Assembly: GCA_018240565.1 (NCBI GenBank)
Contig: JAFEFO010000009.1
Span: forward strand, 1 to 64,000
Length of the DNA stretch: 64,000 nt
Origin: Pseudomonadota bacterium
Lineage (GTDB): Bacteria; Pseudomonadota; Gammaproteobacteria; Xanthomonadales; Rhodanobacteraceae
Reading direction: 5' to 3'
The notes under the pieces were generated by a model that searched no databases, was not told where the DNA came from, and saw only the letters and a list, made by a program, of their open reading frames with translations. How positions within the stretch are numbered: position 1 is the stretch's first letter; each line of letters opens with the position of its first letter. Shown here one piece after another: positions 46,780-57,759 of the stretch. The position numbers were made by a program, and so were the translations under genes.

Positions 46780-49374
46780 TCACGCGGTTGGTTGTGGCGC
46801 CTCGTCGGTTGCCGCGCCGGCTTCGTCGTCGCCATTGAGCGCTTCCACGCGCACCACGCCGATCAGGTGCTCGTCGTCCGGCAGTCGGATCAAGGTAACG
46901 CCCTGCGTGTTGCGCCCGACGCGAGCGACCTCACTTGCGCGCGTACGCACCAGGGTGCCCTGGTTGGAAATCAGCATCAGCTCGTGCGCATCATCGATTT
47001 GCACGGCCGCGACCAGGGCGCCATTGCGTTCCGAACACTGGATCGCGATGACGCCTTGCGTGCCGCGACCCTTGCGCGGGAACTCCGCGAGTGTGGTGCG
47101 CTTGCCGAAACCGCGCGCGGTGGCGGTGAGCACGTCGCCACCCGCGGCGGCGGCGGCTTCGTCGACGACGAACATCGACACCACTTTGGCATCGTCGGTC
47201 AGGCGCATGCCGCGCACGCCGTACGCAGTACGGCCCATCGAGCGCACTTCGCTGCCGGCGAAGCGCACCGACTTGCCGTTGGACGCAAACAGCAGGATGT
47301 CACAGTTGCCGTCGGTGAGTTCGGCCTCGACCAGGCCGTCGCCTTCATCGAGGCCAATCGCGAGCTTGCCCTTCTGCAACTGGAATTCGAATTCCTTGAG
47401 CGGGGTCTTCTTCACCGTGCCATTGCGCGTGGCGAAGAACACGAAGCGATCTTCGGCGTAATCACGCACCGGCAAGACGGCCTGGATCTTCTCGCCTTCT
47501 TCCAACGGCAACAGGTTGACGATCGGGCGGCCGCGCGCATTCGGGCCGGCGTCCGGAATCTTGTGCACGTTGAGCCAGTACACGCGACCAAAACTGGTGA
47601 ACGTGAGCAGGGTGTCGTGCGTGTTCACCACCCACAGGCGTTCGACGAAGTCCTCTTCCTTCATGTTGGTCGCCGAACGGCCCTTGCCGCCACGGCGCTG
47701 CGCGCGATACACGCTCACCGGCTGGCGCTTGGCGTAGCCGGCGTGCGACAAGGTGACCACGACATCTTCCGCCGCGATCAGGTCGAGCACGTCGAGGTCT
47801 TCCTGGCTGGCCTGGATCACGGTGCGGCGCGCATCGCCATACTGCGCCTTGATCTGCGCAAGTTCGTCGCGGATCACGGCGAGCAATTTGTCGGAATCCA
47901 TCAAGATCGCGAGCAACCCCTGGATCGTCGTCAGCAGTTCCTTGTATTCGTCGGTGAGCTTTTCCTGCTCCAGACCGGTGAGCTTGGCCAGGCGCATGTC
48001 CAGGATCTGCTGCGCCTGAATTTCGGACAATTGATAACCGGCAGTGGAAAGACCCACGCCTGGCGCGAGATCTTCGGGCTTGGACGCATCCGCGCCGGCG
48101 GCGGCGAGCAGCGTGCGCACCAGTCCTGCATCCCATTTTTTCGCCAGCATGCGCTGCTTGGCCACGTCGCCGGATTCGGAGGTCTTGATCAGCTCGATCA
48201 TCTCGTCGATGTTGGCGAGCGCGACGGTCAGGCCTTCGAGCACGTGCGCACGCTTGCGCGCCTCGCGCAATTCGAAAATCGTGCGCCGCGTGACGACTTC
48301 GCGACGATGGCGCACGAAGGCTTCGAGGATCTGCTTGAGCGTGAGCAACTGCGGCTTGCCGTCGACCAGCGCGACCATGTTGATGCCGAACGTCACCTGC
48401 ATCTGGGTCTGCTGGTACAGGTTGTTGAGCAGCACTTCGGCAAGCGTGTCCTTGCGCACTTCGAAGACGATGCGCAGGCCGTCCTTGTCGGATTCGTCGC
48501 GCAGTTCGGAGATGCCTTCGATCTTCTTTTCCTTGTGCAGTTCGGCGATCGCCTCGATCAGGCGCTTCTTGTTCACCTGATACGGCAGCTCGGTGACGAT
48601 GATCGTCTCGCGACCGTTGTCGTCGGTTTCGATATCAGCCTTGGCGCGCACATAGATGCGCCCGCGACCCGTGCGGTAGGCCTCGACGATGCCGGCGGCG
48701 CCGTTGATGATGCCGTGGGTGGGGAAATCCGGCCCCGGCACGAGGCGCAGCAATTCCTCGAAGGAAATCTCCGGGTTGTCGATCACCGCGATCGTCGCAT
48801 CGACGATTTCGCCGAGGTTGTGCGGCGGCACGTTCGTGGCCATGCCGACCGCGATGCCCGCCGAGCCGTTGACCAGCAGGTTCGGCACGCGCGTGGGCAA
48901 CACGCTCGGCTCGAATTCCTTCTCGTCGTAGTTCGGCTGGAAATCGACGGTTTCCTTGTCGATGTCGGCGAGCAGATCGGATGCGAGGCGTTCGAGGCGG
49001 CACTCGGTGTAGCGCATCGCCGCGGCGTTGTCGCCGTCGACCGAACCGAAGTTGCCCTGGCCATCGACCAGCGGATAGCGCAGCGAGAAATCCTGCGCCA
49101 TGCGCACCAGCGCGTCGTAGATCGAGCTGTCGCCGTGCGGATGGAATTTACCCATCACGTCACCGACGATGCGCGCGCATTTGACGTAGGCGCGATTCCA
49201 GACGTTGTTCGCCTCGTACATGCCGAACAACACGCGTCGATGCACCGGTTTGAGTCCGTCGCGCACGTCCGGCAGGGCGCGGCCGACGATCACGCTCATC
49301 GCGTAATCGAGGTAACTCTGCCGCATTTCGTCTTCGATGTTGACGCGAATGACTTCTTTGGCCAGCTCCGCCAT
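46780..49374 (-). CDS. gyrA: DNA gyrase subunit A
   Basis: This 864-residue topoisomerase subunit cuts and rejoins DNA. It shows the N terminus [20 protein letters not shown], the catalytic Tyr in the RYTE segment ([10 protein letters not shown]), and the quinolone region [17 protein letters not shown]. The GyrA box QRRGGKG opens the C-terminal DNA-wrapping beta-pinwheel. Positions equal to Ser83 and Asp87 of E. coli are unchanged. The start at 49374 matches the family; codons upstream lie in the leader. The C terminus is acidic. Confidence 0.97.
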   Translation of the reverse strand: MAELAKEVIRVNIEDEMRQSYLDYAMSVIVGRALPDVRDGLKPVHRRVLFGMYEANNVWNRAYVKCARIVGDVMGKFHPHGDSSIYDALVRMAQDFSLRYPLVDGQGNFGSVDGDNAAAMRYTECRLERLASDLLADIDKETVDFQPNYDEKEFEPSVLPTRVPNLLVNGSAGIAVGMATNVPPHNLGEIVDATIAVIDNPEISFEELLRLVPGPDFPTHGIINGAAGIVEAYRTGRGRIYVRAKADIETDDNGRETIIVTELPYQVNKKRLIEAIAELHKEKKIEGISELRDESDKDGLRIVFEVRKDTLAEVLLNNLYQQTQMQVTFGINMVALVDGKPQLLTLKQILEAFVRHRREVVTRRTIFELREARKRAHVLEGLTVALANIDEMIELIKTSESGDVAKQRMLAKKWDAGLVRTLLAAAGADASKPEDLAPGVGLSTAGYQLSEIQAQQILDMRLAKLTGLEQEKLTDEYKELLTTIQGLLAILMDSDKLLAVIRDELAQIKAQYGDARRTVIQASQEDLDVLDLIAAEDVVVTLSHAGYAKRQPVSVYRAQRRGGKGRSATNMKEEDFVERLWVVNTHDTLLTFTSFGRVYWLNVHKIPDAGPNARGRPIVNLLPLEEGEKIQAVLPVRDYAEDRFVFFATRNGTVKKTPLKEFEFQLQKGKLAIGLDEGDGLVEAELTDGNCDILLFASNGKSVRFAGSEVRSMGRTAYGVRGMRLTDDAKVVSMFVVDEAAAAAGGDVLTATARGFGKRTTLAEFPRKGRGTQGVIAIQCSERNGALVAAVQIDDAHELMLISNQGTLVRTRASEVARVGRNTQGVTLIRLPDDEHLIGVVRVEALNGDDEAGAATDEAPQPTA

Positions 49375-49453
49375 TGAGGTTTTTTCCCTGGAGATTTTCG
49401 GGTTTGAGGACCCGCCTTGCACGGGCCCTGGAAGGGGATTTTTCAAGCGTCAA

Positions 49454-49462
49454 ATTCTAGCA
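49454..49462 (-). promoter_or_regulatory. Extended -10 promoter of gyrA
   Basis: On the minus strand TGCTAGAAT (49462-49454) gives a TGn plus TAGAAT element, about 80 bases before the gyrA start codon. Confidence 0.5.
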
Positions 49463-49529
49463 TATTCCGGCACCCGGCGAGAGGTAGTAACGCCTTGATT
49501 TCATTGGCAGGAATTGGGGTTTTTCGCGT

Positions 49530-49967
49530 TCAATCCCCGACGCGGCCGCCAGGCCCGGCGACAGGCGCGCGATGGTGCCGGAAAACCCAGTAGTGCGAGG
49601 CCGTGTAATTGACCCCGAGGCCGGCCACGGAACCGGCCGCGACGGCGAGGATCAGCCATTGCCGATCGACATTGAAAAAGTATACGAGTGCCGAATACGC
49701 GGCGAAATTGCAGGCGAATCCGCCGCTCATGGCAAGGATGTAGCGCGCCCATTCCACGCCGAGCGAATGCTTGCGCGGGCCACGGAACGTGTAGCGCCGG
49801 TTGAGCAGCCAGGTCGCCGTGGCCGCGAACAGAAAGGAAATCAGCCGGCCCGTGTAGCGATCCCAGGCCAACCCCAGCACCAGCAGTTGCAGCACGCCGG
49901 CATCGACGAGGAAGCCGACAACGCCGACGAGGCTGAAGATCGCCAGTCGCCGCAAATGCGATTTCAC
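49530..49967 (-). CDS. GtrA family membrane protein
   Basis: This 145-residue protein has four helices ([80 protein letters not shown]). The WLLNRRYTF and [10 protein letters not shown] elements are typical of GtrA, linked to translocation of lipid-linked sugars. The GTG start at 49967 overlaps the mtnA stop (GTGA), so translation is coupled with mtnA, an unrelated pathway. No glycosyltransferase partner is adjacent. Confidence 0.85.
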   Translation of the reverse strand: MKSHLRRLAIFSLVGVVGFLVDAGVLQLLVLGLAWDRYTGRLISFLFAATATWLLNRRYTFRGPRKHSLGVEWARYILAMSGGFACNFAAYSALVYFFNVDRQWLILAVAAGSVAGLGVNYTASHYWVFRHHRAPVAGPGGRVGD

Positions 49968-50980
49968 GCGCCGAGCACCGTGCGCATGCGCTCGCGATCG
50001 GGGCGTTCGATCACGCCACGCTCGCTGACGATGGCATCGATCAATCCATGCGGCGTCACGTCGAACACCGGGTTCCAGGCCTGCGCGCCTTCGGCAACGA
50101 TGCGCTGGCCGCCGCAGGAAAACAATTCCGCCGGATCGCGCTGCTCGATCTCGATGCGATCGCCCGACGACATTGCCGCGTCGAACGTGGACGTCGGCGC
50201 CACGACCATGAACTTCACGCCATGGTGGCGCGCGGCGATGGCGAGCTGGTAGGTGCCGATCTTGTTCGCCGTGTCGCCGTTGGCGGCGATGCGATCCGCG
50301 CCGACGATGACCCAGTGCACGGCGCCGGATTTCATCAGGTGCGATGCCGCCGAATCGGCGATGAGCCTTGCCGGGATGCCATCGCGCAGCAGCTCCCACA
50401 TCGTCAGCCGAGCGCCCTGCAGCCACGGCCGTGTCTCGCCGGCATAAACCTGCGCAATTTTTCCGGCGGAAAATCCGGCGCGAATCACACCGAGCGCCGT
50501 GCCGAATCCGGCGGTAGCCAGCGAGCCGGTATTGCAATGCGTGAGCACGCCGGAACCGGGTGCGATCAGCGCCGCGCCCAATTCACCCATGCGCCGGTTG
50601 GCAGCGAGATCTTCGTCCTGGATTGTCCGTGCTTCATGTTCCAAGCCCGCCGCGTCAGCACCCGCGCCGATGCGTGCGCGCATGCGATCCAGCGCCCACA
50701 TCAGGTTCACCGCCGTCGGCCGTGCCGCGCGCAGGCGCGTGATTGCCGCATCGAGGTCTGCACCCTGGCGCGCCGCCAGCACCACGCCCCAAGCCGCGGC
50801 GATGCCAATGGCCGGCGCGCCGCGCACGACCAGGTCGCGGATGGCGGTGGCGACGTCATCCGCATTGCGGCAGTCCAGCCAGGTTTCGACGAACGGCAGG
50901 CGGCGCTGGTCGAGCAGGCGCAAGGCGCCGCTGTCCCAGGCAACGGCGCGGATGGTGTCGTGGTGATCGAGCGAGTGCAT
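49964..50980 (-). CDS. mtnA: Methylthioribose-1-phosphate isomerase
   Basis: This 338-residue enzyme of methionine salvage converts 5-methylthioribose-1-phosphate to the ribulose form. It carries [34 protein letters not shown] (catalytic Cys), [34 protein letters not shown] (catalytic Asp) and the end [17 protein letters not shown]. The start at 50980 has GGAAAG upstream; further upstream frame is antisense. No other mtn gene is in the window. Confidence 0.94.
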   Translation of the reverse strand: MHSLDHHDTIRAVAWDSGALRLLDQRRLPFVETWLDCRNADDVATAIRDLVVRGAPAIGIAAAWGVVLAARQGADLDAAITRLRAARPTAVNLMWALDRMRARIGAGADAAGLEHEARTIQDEDLAANRRMGELGAALIAPGSGVLTHCNTGSLATAGFGTALGVIRAGFSAGKIAQVYAGETRPWLQGARLTMWELLRDGIPARLIADSAASHLMKSGAVHWVIVGADRIAANGDTANKIGTYQLAIAARHHGVKFMVVAPTSTFDAAMSSGDRIEIEQRDPAELFSCGGQRIVAEGAQAWNPVFDVTPHGLIDAIVSERGVIERPDRERMRTVLGA

Positions 50981-51032
50981 GGATGCTTTCCGCAAACGCG
51001 CAGGATAACGCATGCACCGCTGACCTGTTAGC

Positions 51033-51722
51033 ATGCGCCGCGTGAAAATCGCCGTCGTCCGCCGCCAGCGCCAAGCCATCGCCGTCCTGCCCGCACGCAC
51101 GGCAGATCCGCACGCCAAGGCGTTTCTGACGCTGTTGCGGCGCAAGTGCGTGCGCGCCGCGACGATCGGCGCCTGCACGGCGGCAGCGGAATCCCTGCCC
51201 GGCCTGGGCAGGGCATTGTCCGTGGTATTCGGCGAGCTGATCGATGCGGAAATGCTGGCCGCGACGCAGCGCGAGCTGGTCGAGGAAACGTTCCGTTTGT
51301 ACGAACTGCAACTGCCGACGGCGCTGCAAAATACACTTGTGCACAATGTATTGTTGTTCGGCACCGGTGCGAGCGTGGTGGGCGATGCCCTGGGTCGCGG
51401 CCTGCTGCACCGGGTGCTGCGCGGTGCCGGCAACATCGTGGCGCGACGCGCGATACCGGTCGCGGCGATCGCCTCGTCGGCCTTCGCCAACGCTGCCGTC
51501 ACCTATGCCATCGGCAAGCGTGCGCAGGCGGCGGCGCGATTGCCGCAGGCGGCGATCACCGGCATGCCGGATGCATTGCGCGCCTTCACCGGCATCGACG
51601 AGCGCCGCATCGCGGCGTGGTCGCTGGGCGCGGCCAAGGGCGTGGTCACCGGCATCGGCCGGGCGATGGCCCATGCGGCGACCCTGGCCAAGGCACCGCT
51701 ACGCCGCGCCAGGCGGGCGTAG
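51033..51722 (+). CDS. Conserved hypothetical protein, 229 aa
   Basis: I do not recognise a family with certainty. After a basic N terminus come weakly hydrophobic Gly/Ala-rich helices ([60 protein letters not shown]) separated by charged helices, and a basic C terminus (APLRRARRA). The pattern recalls EcsC/DUF697-like membrane-associated proteins, but this is a weak resemblance. It is divergent from mtnA with only 52 bp between starts and convergent with the caspase-type gene. Confidence 0.6.
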   Translation: MRRVKIAVVRRQRQAIAVLPARTADPHAKAFLTLLRRKCVRAATIGACTAAAESLPGLGRALSVVFGELIDAEMLAATQRELVEETFRLYELQLPTALQNTLVHNVLLFGTGASVVGDALGRGLLHRVLRGAGNIVARRAIPVAAIASSAFANAAVTYAIGKRAQAAARLPQAAITGMPDALRAFTGIDERRIAAWSLGAAKGVVTGIGRAMAHAATLAKAPLRRARRA

Positions 51723-51731
51723 CGATTGCAA

Positions 51732-54194
51732 TCAAACGCCGTCGGCACGCGCGTGCGCGAGCGCCGCGGTCTTGCGTCCACCGCGTTCGGGTTGCAGGAA
51801 GAATTCGCCCGCTTCGTGCCCGGCGAACTGGATCGGCGCGTATTCCGGCGCCTGCTGCAGGCCTGCATTGGCACCACGCAACGCCATGCCGCCAGCGATT
51901 TCGCGGAACAATTCCTGCCCGGTCAGCAACTGGTTGTTGTCGCGAAGCACCGTGAGCAGCGCCGTGGCGAACACCGAATGCCCGCCCTTGCTGGCCGCGT
52001 CCGCGACCGGCTGCACGCCGCCGGACGTCAACGCCGTACGCGAGCGGCCCGCGACCATGGTCTTGACCCAGTCGCCCCAGACGTTGTCGGCCATGCCGCC
52101 GCCGAACGTCGCCAGCGCCGAACGCGTCATCGTGCCCGAGTAGCACGAGTCGGCGATCACCAGCACGTGCCTTGCCTGCATGGTGGTGAGGATGTCGCTG
52201 ATCGCGCGGTTGGAGATCCAGCTGTTGGGCTGGTTGAGCTGCGCATCGACCGGCAGCCAGTAGCCCTGGCGTTGCGCGTCGATCTCACCGTGCCCGGCGT
52301 AGTACACAAGCAGGTTGTCCTGGTCCGTCAGCGCCTCGCGCAAGTCATTGAGTGCCGACAGGATCTCAAAGCGGTTCGCATTGGCGAGCAATTTCACGTC
52401 GTACCCATAGCGCGATTGCAACACGCCGGCGACGGCCTTGGCGTCCTCTGCCGCGCTGCCCAGCGCCGGGAACGCGGCATAGTTGTCGTTGCCGATGATC
52501 AATGCGTAATACTTGCCAAGGCGCACACCGGACGGCAGTGCCTGCCCGCTCGGCGCGGATTCGCGCACCGCCTTGCCGCCGGGACCCGGCACCAGCATGA
52601 AGTCGAGCACGGCCTCGCCGCCGGTCTTGTCCGCCGCCGCCACGCGTACGGCGGTATCGTTGCCGCCGGCGAGCGCCACATGCGTCTTGAACACGCCACC
52701 CGCACCGACCGTGACGGTCTGTCCGTTGAGCGTGACCGAGGTCAGGCCCGCCGGCGCCTGCACGCGACCGACCACGTCGATGCCGTTCTGCGCGGGCGGC
52801 ACCGATGCGGCCGGTTTGTTGAGTCCGCGCGTCACGCTCAGCGCCGGCTGCAGGATTTCGACACGCAAGTCGCCGCCAAGGCTGGCGGTGGTGAGCGCGG
52901 GCGGCAGTGATGCGTACTTCGCGCCGTCGATCTGCGCCTGCAGGCCAGCCATCTGGCTGCGCTGGCTGGCCAGTTCCTGGCGCTTTTCCGACAACTGAGC
53001 CTCCATCAGCTTGAGCAGCTGCTTGGCACTCTCGTTTTGCGCGTGTTCGGCCGCCAGTTGTGCCCGCGCCTGATCGAATCTGGCCTGTGCATCCTGGCGC
53101 TGTTGGTCGTTCTGCGCCATCTGCTTTTGCGTTTGCTCGAGCTGGGCGCGATTCTCGCGCAGTGCGGTGTCCATTTGCGCGGCGGACGTCCGCAATGCGG
53201 CCAGCGCCTGGTCGTTTTCCGGCGAGGATTGCCGTGCCAGCAATTCCTGCTCACGCGCCTTGAGCTTGGCGATCTGGTCTTCCGCGTCGGCGAGTTGTTT
53301 CGTGCTGGCGTCCTGCCTGGCCTTGAGCGCTGCGCCTTGTGCAACCAGATCCTTTTCGCGCGCCTGCGTCTCGCTTTGCAATCTCACGAAGTCCGGATTC
53401 TTGTCGACGCCGGCGCGCGCCTGTTCGGCGTCCAGCTTGCGCCGCACGTTGTCCAGCTCGCTCTGGGATTTTTGATAGTTGCGCTGCTTCTGCTGCAAAT
53501 CGGATTGCAGCTTGCCCACCTGCGATTGCAATTGCGCGGATTTCTGTTGCTCGGCCGACAACTGCTCGCGCAGCGTCGCCGATTCATTCTTTGCTTCCTG
53601 CACCTGCGCGGTGACGGTCGATGCGAATACCAGCTTGTCGTTGTCGACACCGGACGCCTCGCCGTACAGGTTCAATGCCTTGGCCAGGTCCTTCGGCACG
53701 CCCAGGCCTTGTTCGTACAGGTAACCCAGGTTGACGCGCGCGCGCTTGAAGCCTTGCGCGGCGGACTTCTCGAACCACGCACGCGCCTTGGCGTAATCAG
53801 GTTCGGTGCCCAAGCCCTTCAAATAGATCTCGCCGACGTAGTTCTGAGCTTCGGCATCGCCGGCATCGGCCTGGCCCATCCAGACCTTGAGCGCGGTCTC
53901 GTAGTTGGCGCGGTCGTAGGACACGTACTCGCCGCCGCGAATCTCGCAATCGGCCTGCGTCGTGCGCACCGGCCGGCGGGCGCTCATGTACGTGCTCGCG
54001 CGCCCGAGCTTGCGCACCTGCCCGGGCAACAGGCAATCCACGATCAGCAGGTCTTCGGGATTGCGCGTGGTGACGGTCGCCTGCACCGGCTGTATCTGCA
54101 CGAAGAAACCGGCAAGCGACGCACACGCAAATCCGGCCGCCATGGCCATGGGCCGCAGCGAACCAGGCAATCCAAACAACTTGCGAGTCCCCAT
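51732..54194 (-). CDS. Exported caspase-family (C14) protein with Sel1 repeats and coiled coil
   Basis: Of 820 residues, the first ~40 form a signal or anchor (PMAMAAGFACASLAGFFV). Sel1/TPR-like repeats follow (AEAQNYVGEIYLKGLGTEPD, VNLGYLYEQGLGVPKDLA, residues ~90-165), then a long coiled coil (~180-420), a beta linker and a caspase fold (YYALIIGNDNYAAFPALGSA). The His635 (YYAGHGE) and Cys684 (ADSCYSGT) dyad is intact. Bacterial C14 proteins cleave after basic residues or act as scaffolds. A GGGAGGG ribosome site supports 54194. It is divergent from the autotransporter gene. Confidence 0.87.
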   Translation of the reverse strand: MGTRKLFGLPGSLRPMAMAAGFACASLAGFFVQIQPVQATVTTRNPEDLLIVDCLLPGQVRKLGRASTYMSARRPVRTTQADCEIRGGEYVSYDRANYETALKVWMGQADAGDAEAQNYVGEIYLKGLGTEPDYAKARAWFEKSAAQGFKRARVNLGYLYEQGLGVPKDLAKALNLYGEASGVDNDKLVFASTVTAQVQEAKNESATLREQLSAEQQKSAQLQSQVGKLQSDLQQKQRNYQKSQSELDNVRRKLDAEQARAGVDKNPDFVRLQSETQAREKDLVAQGAALKARQDASTKQLADAEDQIAKLKAREQELLARQSSPENDQALAALRTSAAQMDTALRENRAQLEQTQKQMAQNDQQRQDAQARFDQARAQLAAEHAQNESAKQLLKLMEAQLSEKRQELASQRSQMAGLQAQIDGAKYASLPPALTTASLGGDLRVEILQPALSVTRGLNKPAASVPPAQNGIDVVGRVQAPAGLTSVTLNGQTVTVGAGGVFKTHVALAGGNDTAVRVAAADKTGGEAVLDFMLVPGPGGKAVRESAPSGQALPSGVRLGKYYALIIGNDNYAAFPALGSAAEDAKAVAGVLQSRYGYDVKLLANANRFEILSALNDLREALTDQDNLLVYYAGHGEIDAQRQGYWLPVDAQLNQPNSWISNRAISDILTTMQARHVLVIADSCYSGTMTRSALATFGGGMADNVWGDWVKTMVAGRSRTALTSGGVQPVADAASKGGHSVFATALLTVLRDNNQLLTGQELFREIAGGMALRGANAGLQQAPEYAPIQFAGHEAGEFFLQPERGGRKTAALAHARADGV

Positions 54195-54279
54195 GACACC
54201 CTCCCGACGGTGATTTGACCGGCATCCGCGCAGTTTGCCGTTATACTCGATTATAGGACGGTTATGGGGAGTGGGCGTC

Positions 54280-56934
54280 ATGCTTGGCATTTTCTCAGGG
54301 ACATCGCGCAGCATACGAGCGTCTTGCTTGCTGCTGGGTATCATGCTCGTCTGCGCATCGACCATGGCGTTCGCCCAGGCCCAATTGCGATACGTGAGTG
54401 GGAATGGACAAAGCGGGGCGCCCAACACGCCGCTGCCGCAACCGCTGGTGGCCAATTTGACTCTGTACGGATCTGATGGCGGCACCACCGACATCGTCTG
54501 GCAAGTGCTGAGCGGCAGCGCAACGATCGCCGAAAGCAAAGGAACCCGTTTCGACGACACCCTTGGCATGCCTGAAGGCTATGGCCCCTTTGCCTTGCCG
54601 ACCTCGGTTCATATCATTCTTGGGTCAACGCCAGGGCCTGTACTCGTGCGCGCCTTCTGCCGAATTTGTACACAGCAAGGCGGCGACGCATACATTCAGG
54701 ATTTCAACCTGACGATCGTGCAATCCACGCTGCAGGTCGTATCCGGCATCAACCAGACGGGCCCCACGGGCTCGGCGGCATCCGCTCCCTTGACAGTTCA
54801 AGTGACCGCCAACGGCAAACCGGTTGCCAACCAGTCTGTCGTCTGGTCGGTGACCAGCGGCCAGGCGACGCTGAGCGCGGCAAGCTCGATCAGCGACGCC
54901 AACGGCAATGCGTCGATCGCGTTCACGTATGGCGCAAATGCGGGGCCCGTATCAATCCAGGCCAGCGTCCCCGGCAGCCAGGTCACGTTCAACGCGACAG
55001 CCTACGCGCCAGCCTTGAATGCCGTCAGCGGCAGCAGCCAGAGCGGACCGGTCGGCACAACCTTGCAACCCTTTGTCGTGCAGATCGGCCCGGCCGGGGG
55101 AACCGGCAGCCGCGTGCAATCGTCCAGCCCGGCGTCGCTGGGCGGCATTGCCGTGACCTGGACCGTGCTGCAAGGCGGCGGCACCCTGGCAACTCTGCAA
55201 ACCGTCACCGACGCCAGCGGACGCACGAGCAACACGCTGACGCTGGGTTCCACGCCCGGCGCCAATACCGTGCAGGCGACCGTGGCCGGCGCCGGCAGCA
55301 TTACTTTCAACGCGGTCGCGCTCCCGGCGATCAATTCGGGCAGCACGACCTTCTCGATCGTGTCCGGGAACAACCAGCCGCTGGTGCCGAACCAGGCGTC
55401 GCAGCCGCTGGTCGTCAAACTCGCGTCCTCGAGCGGCACGGCGATTCCGGGTGCGACGATCCAGTGGAGCGTGACTGGCGCGACCGGCCAGTTGGCCAAT
55501 GCAACGACGACGACCGGCGCCGATGGCACCGCGCAGAACACCTTGACGGTAGTCCTGCCGGGAACCTACTCCGTTTCTGCACAAGTCGCCGGCTTCAGCA
55601 GCATCCCGGCATTGACTTTCAACTTCGACAACGGCGTCGCCAACCTGCCCGGCTTGTCGCCGACGCAACAAGGCGTGGCGACCACGATCGACAAGGCGTG
55701 CCCGGCGCTGGCAACGTCGACGACGCCGTTGACGCCGCAGCAGAAGGATTTCCTGCAACGCTGCTCGGAGGTGGTCATTGGCGCAAACGGCGATCCGCAA
55801 CAAGTGCCGGATGCCCTCAACGCCATGCTCAACAACAAGGCATTGCCACAGCGCGCCATGGCGCAGGGCGTGCAACAGGGACAATTCGACAACCTCAATA
55901 CGCGCTTCGCGGAACTGCGCCAGGGTGCAAGCGGCTTCAGCGCCGGCGGCCTGACGTTCAGCCAGGATGGCCGCGGCCTGCCGCTGGCGATGCTCGGCGA
56001 CCTGTTCCACAAGGATCCGAAGTCCAACGACGAAGTCGGCAAGGATTTCTCGCGCTGGGGCTTCTTCGCCACGGGCATGGTCGAGCGCGGCGACTTCGAT
56101 GCCACGGCGGTGCGCCCCGGCTTCGACTACCACAATGTCTCGCTGACGGCCGGCGTCGACTATCGTTTCACCGATACCTTCGTCGCCGGCGCAGCGCTGG
56201 GCTACAGCCAGAACAATTCGAGCTTCGACGCGAACGCCGGCAAGACCGATGTGGACGGTTACAGCCTGAATGGGTATTTCAGCTGGTATCACGGCGACTG
56301 GTACGTCGAAGGTTCGCTGATCTTCGACAAGCTCGACTACGACCTCAAGCGCAACATCGACTACCAGATCGCCAGCCTCAGCGGCGGCACGACCACGGTC
56401 GCGCAGACCGCGTTGGCATCGCCGGGCGCGGACCAGAACTCCTTCTCGCTGTCGGCGGGTCGGGATTTCAATCGCCAGGCCTGGACGATCAGTCCGTATT
56501 TGCGCGGCGTCTATTCGCACCTGAGCCTGGATGGATTCAGCGAAACCATGGCCGATCCGAATGCGGCGGGCGCGGGCCTGGGCACCTCGGTGGCGAGCCG
56601 TTCGATCAATTCGATGCTGGGCGTGCTCGGCGGACGCGTGAGCTACACCATGAGCACCGATTGGGGCGTGCTGGTGCCCAATGCCGTGGTCGAATGGAAC
56701 CACGAATTCCGCAACGATCCGCAAACGGTCGTGGTGCGCTTCCTGGCCGACCCGACGCAGACACCGCTGACGTTGACCGACCAGGCGCCGGATGCGAGCT
56801 ATTTCAACCTCGGCCTTGGCCTGAATGCCGTGTTCGCACAGGGGCGTTCGGCGTATGTGTACTACGAGCACATGGCCGGACGCAGCGGCGCCAGCGCCGA
56901 CCGGCTGTCGCTCGGCATCCGCATCGAGTTCTGA
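54280..56934 (+). CDS. Autotransporter with four bacterial Ig-like domains
   Basis: This 884-residue outer-membrane protein has a signal peptide (SCLLLGIMLVCASTMAFA). Four Ig-like (Big-1/invasin-type) units each begin with a VSGNxQxG-like motif (near residues 35, 155, 245 and 365). A linker comes next, then a C-terminal autotransporter beta-barrel (about 600-884, FFATGMVERGDF, GVDYRFTDTFVAGAALGYS) ending in Phe (LGIRIEF). The start at 54280 has GGGGAG upstream. It is a probable adhesin or surface anchor. It shares an 85-bp divergent region with the caspase gene. Confidence 0.85.
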   Translation: MLGIFSGTSRSIRASCLLLGIMLVCASTMAFAQAQLRYVSGNGQSGAPNTPLPQPLVANLTLYGSDGGTTDIVWQVLSGSATIAESKGTRFDDTLGMPEGYGPFALPTSVHIILGSTPGPVLVRAFCRICTQQGGDAYIQDFNLTIVQSTLQVVSGINQTGPTGSAASAPLTVQVTANGKPVANQSVVWSVTSGQATLSAASSISDANGNASIAFTYGANAGPVSIQASVPGSQVTFNATAYAPALNAVSGSSQSGPVGTTLQPFVVQIGPAGGTGSRVQSSSPASLGGIAVTWTVLQGGGTLATLQTVTDASGRTSNTLTLGSTPGANTVQATVAGAGSITFNAVALPAINSGSTTFSIVSGNNQPLVPNQASQPLVVKLASSSGTAIPGATIQWSVTGATGQLANATTTTGADGTAQNTLTVVLPGTYSVSAQVAGFSSIPALTFNFDNGVANLPGLSPTQQGVATTIDKACPALATSTTPLTPQQKDFLQRCSEVVIGANGDPQQVPDALNAMLNNKALPQRAMAQGVQQGQFDNLNTRFAELRQGASGFSAGGLTFSQDGRGLPLAMLGDLFHKDPKSNDEVGKDFSRWGFFATGMVERGDFDATAVRPGFDYHNVSLTAGVDYRFTDTFVAGAALGYSQNNSSFDANAGKTDVDGYSLNGYFSWYHGDWYVEGSLIFDKLDYDLKRNIDYQIASLSGGTTTVAQTALASPGADQNSFSLSAGRDFNRQAWTISPYLRGVYSHLSLDGFSETMADPNAAGAGLGTSVASRSINSMLGVLGGRVSYTMSTDWGVLVPNAVVEWNHEFRNDPQTVVVRFLADPTQTPLTLTDQAPDASYFNLGLGLNAVFAQGRSAYVYYEHMAGRSGASADRLSLGIRIEF

Positions 56935-57054
56935 TCCAATGCGCCCTATCGGACCGGCCCTACTTGCGCGCGTCGCGCCCGGCACGGCATGCTATGGCCC
57001 TCGCGCCGGCGGTCGCGCACATCGCGGCCCGCGCATGGGGATGACATCACCAGC

Positions 57055-57756
57055 ATGATCGAGTTCGGCCACAGCACCCACGTCGGCTTGCGTCGCGAGC
57101 ACAACGAGGACACCTATTACGCCGACGCCGAACTCGGCCTGTGGCTGGTCGCCGACGGCATGGGCGGTCACGAACACGGCGAAGTCGCCAGTGCGATCGC
57201 GCGCGACGCCGTGGTCCGCGAAATCGGCACCGGCGCGTCGCTGGCGCAGGCGGTGCAGCATGCCGACGAGGAAATCATCGCGCATTCGAGCAAGAAGGCC
57301 GAAGCCTTGCCGATGGGCACCACCATCGCCGCCATGCGCCTGCACGGCAATGAATATGAAATCTGCTGGGTCGGCGACAGCCGCGTGTATCTGTGGAACG
57401 GCGAATTGAAACAGCTTTCGCGTGATCATTCCTATGTGCAGGAGTTGATCCAGCAGGGCGCGATCACGCACGAACAGGCACGCACGCATCCGCATCGCAA
57501 CGTCGTCACCCAGGCGCTCGGCGTCACCGATCCGCAAAGCCTGCGCGTGGAGACCATCCGCGGCAGCCTGCAGCCGGGCATGCAGGTGTTGCTGTGCTCG
57601 GATGGACTGACCGAGGAAGTCGACGACAAGGACATCGCGAAAGTGCTGTCGCGCCAGGATCTTTCCGCGCAGGAATGCGTGGATCACCTGATCCTTGCCG
57701 CGCTGGAAGGCGGCGGATCGGACAACGTCACCGTGATCCTCATCCGCGACCGCTGA
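57055..57756 (+). CDS. PP2C-type protein phosphatase
   Basis: This 233-residue metal-dependent Ser/Thr phosphatase has the family metal-binding motifs: NEDTYYAD, LVADGMGGHEHGEVAS, MGTTIAAMRL, WVGDSRVYLW and the C-terminal GGGSDNVTVILI. All metal ligands are present. The start at 57055 places the canonical HVGLRREHNED near the N terminus. It is convergent with the Ser/Thr kinase gene, 3 bp apart, and probably reverses that kinase. Confidence 0.94.
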   Translation: MIEFGHSTHVGLRREHNEDTYYADAELGLWLVADGMGGHEHGEVASAIARDAVVREIGTGASLAQAVQHADEEIIAHSSKKAEALPMGTTIAAMRLHGNEYEICWVGDSRVYLWNGELKQLSRDHSYVQELIQQGAITHEQARTHPHRNVVTQALGVTDPQSLRVETIRGSLQPGMQVLLCSDGLTEEVDDKDIAKVLSRQDLSAQECVDHLILAALEGGGSDNVTVILIRDR

Positions 57757-57759
57757 AGT

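Noticed and set aside
49080..49160. Possible quinolone-resistance change in gyrA
   Set aside because: The [10 protein letters not shown] region keeps Ser and Asp at the two key positions.
46792..49377. An 861-codon plus-strand open frame
   Set aside because: It is the complement of gyrA; the His/Arg/Gln-rich translation is typical of antisense frames in high-GC DNA.
51726..54218. Two long plus-strand frames (51726-52910 and 53037-54218)
   Set aside because: Both are antisense to the caspase-type gene and show no domain.
54952..56985. A 677-codon minus-strand open frame
   Set aside because: It is antisense to the autotransporter gene; the plus strand has the signal peptide, repeats and beta-barrel end.
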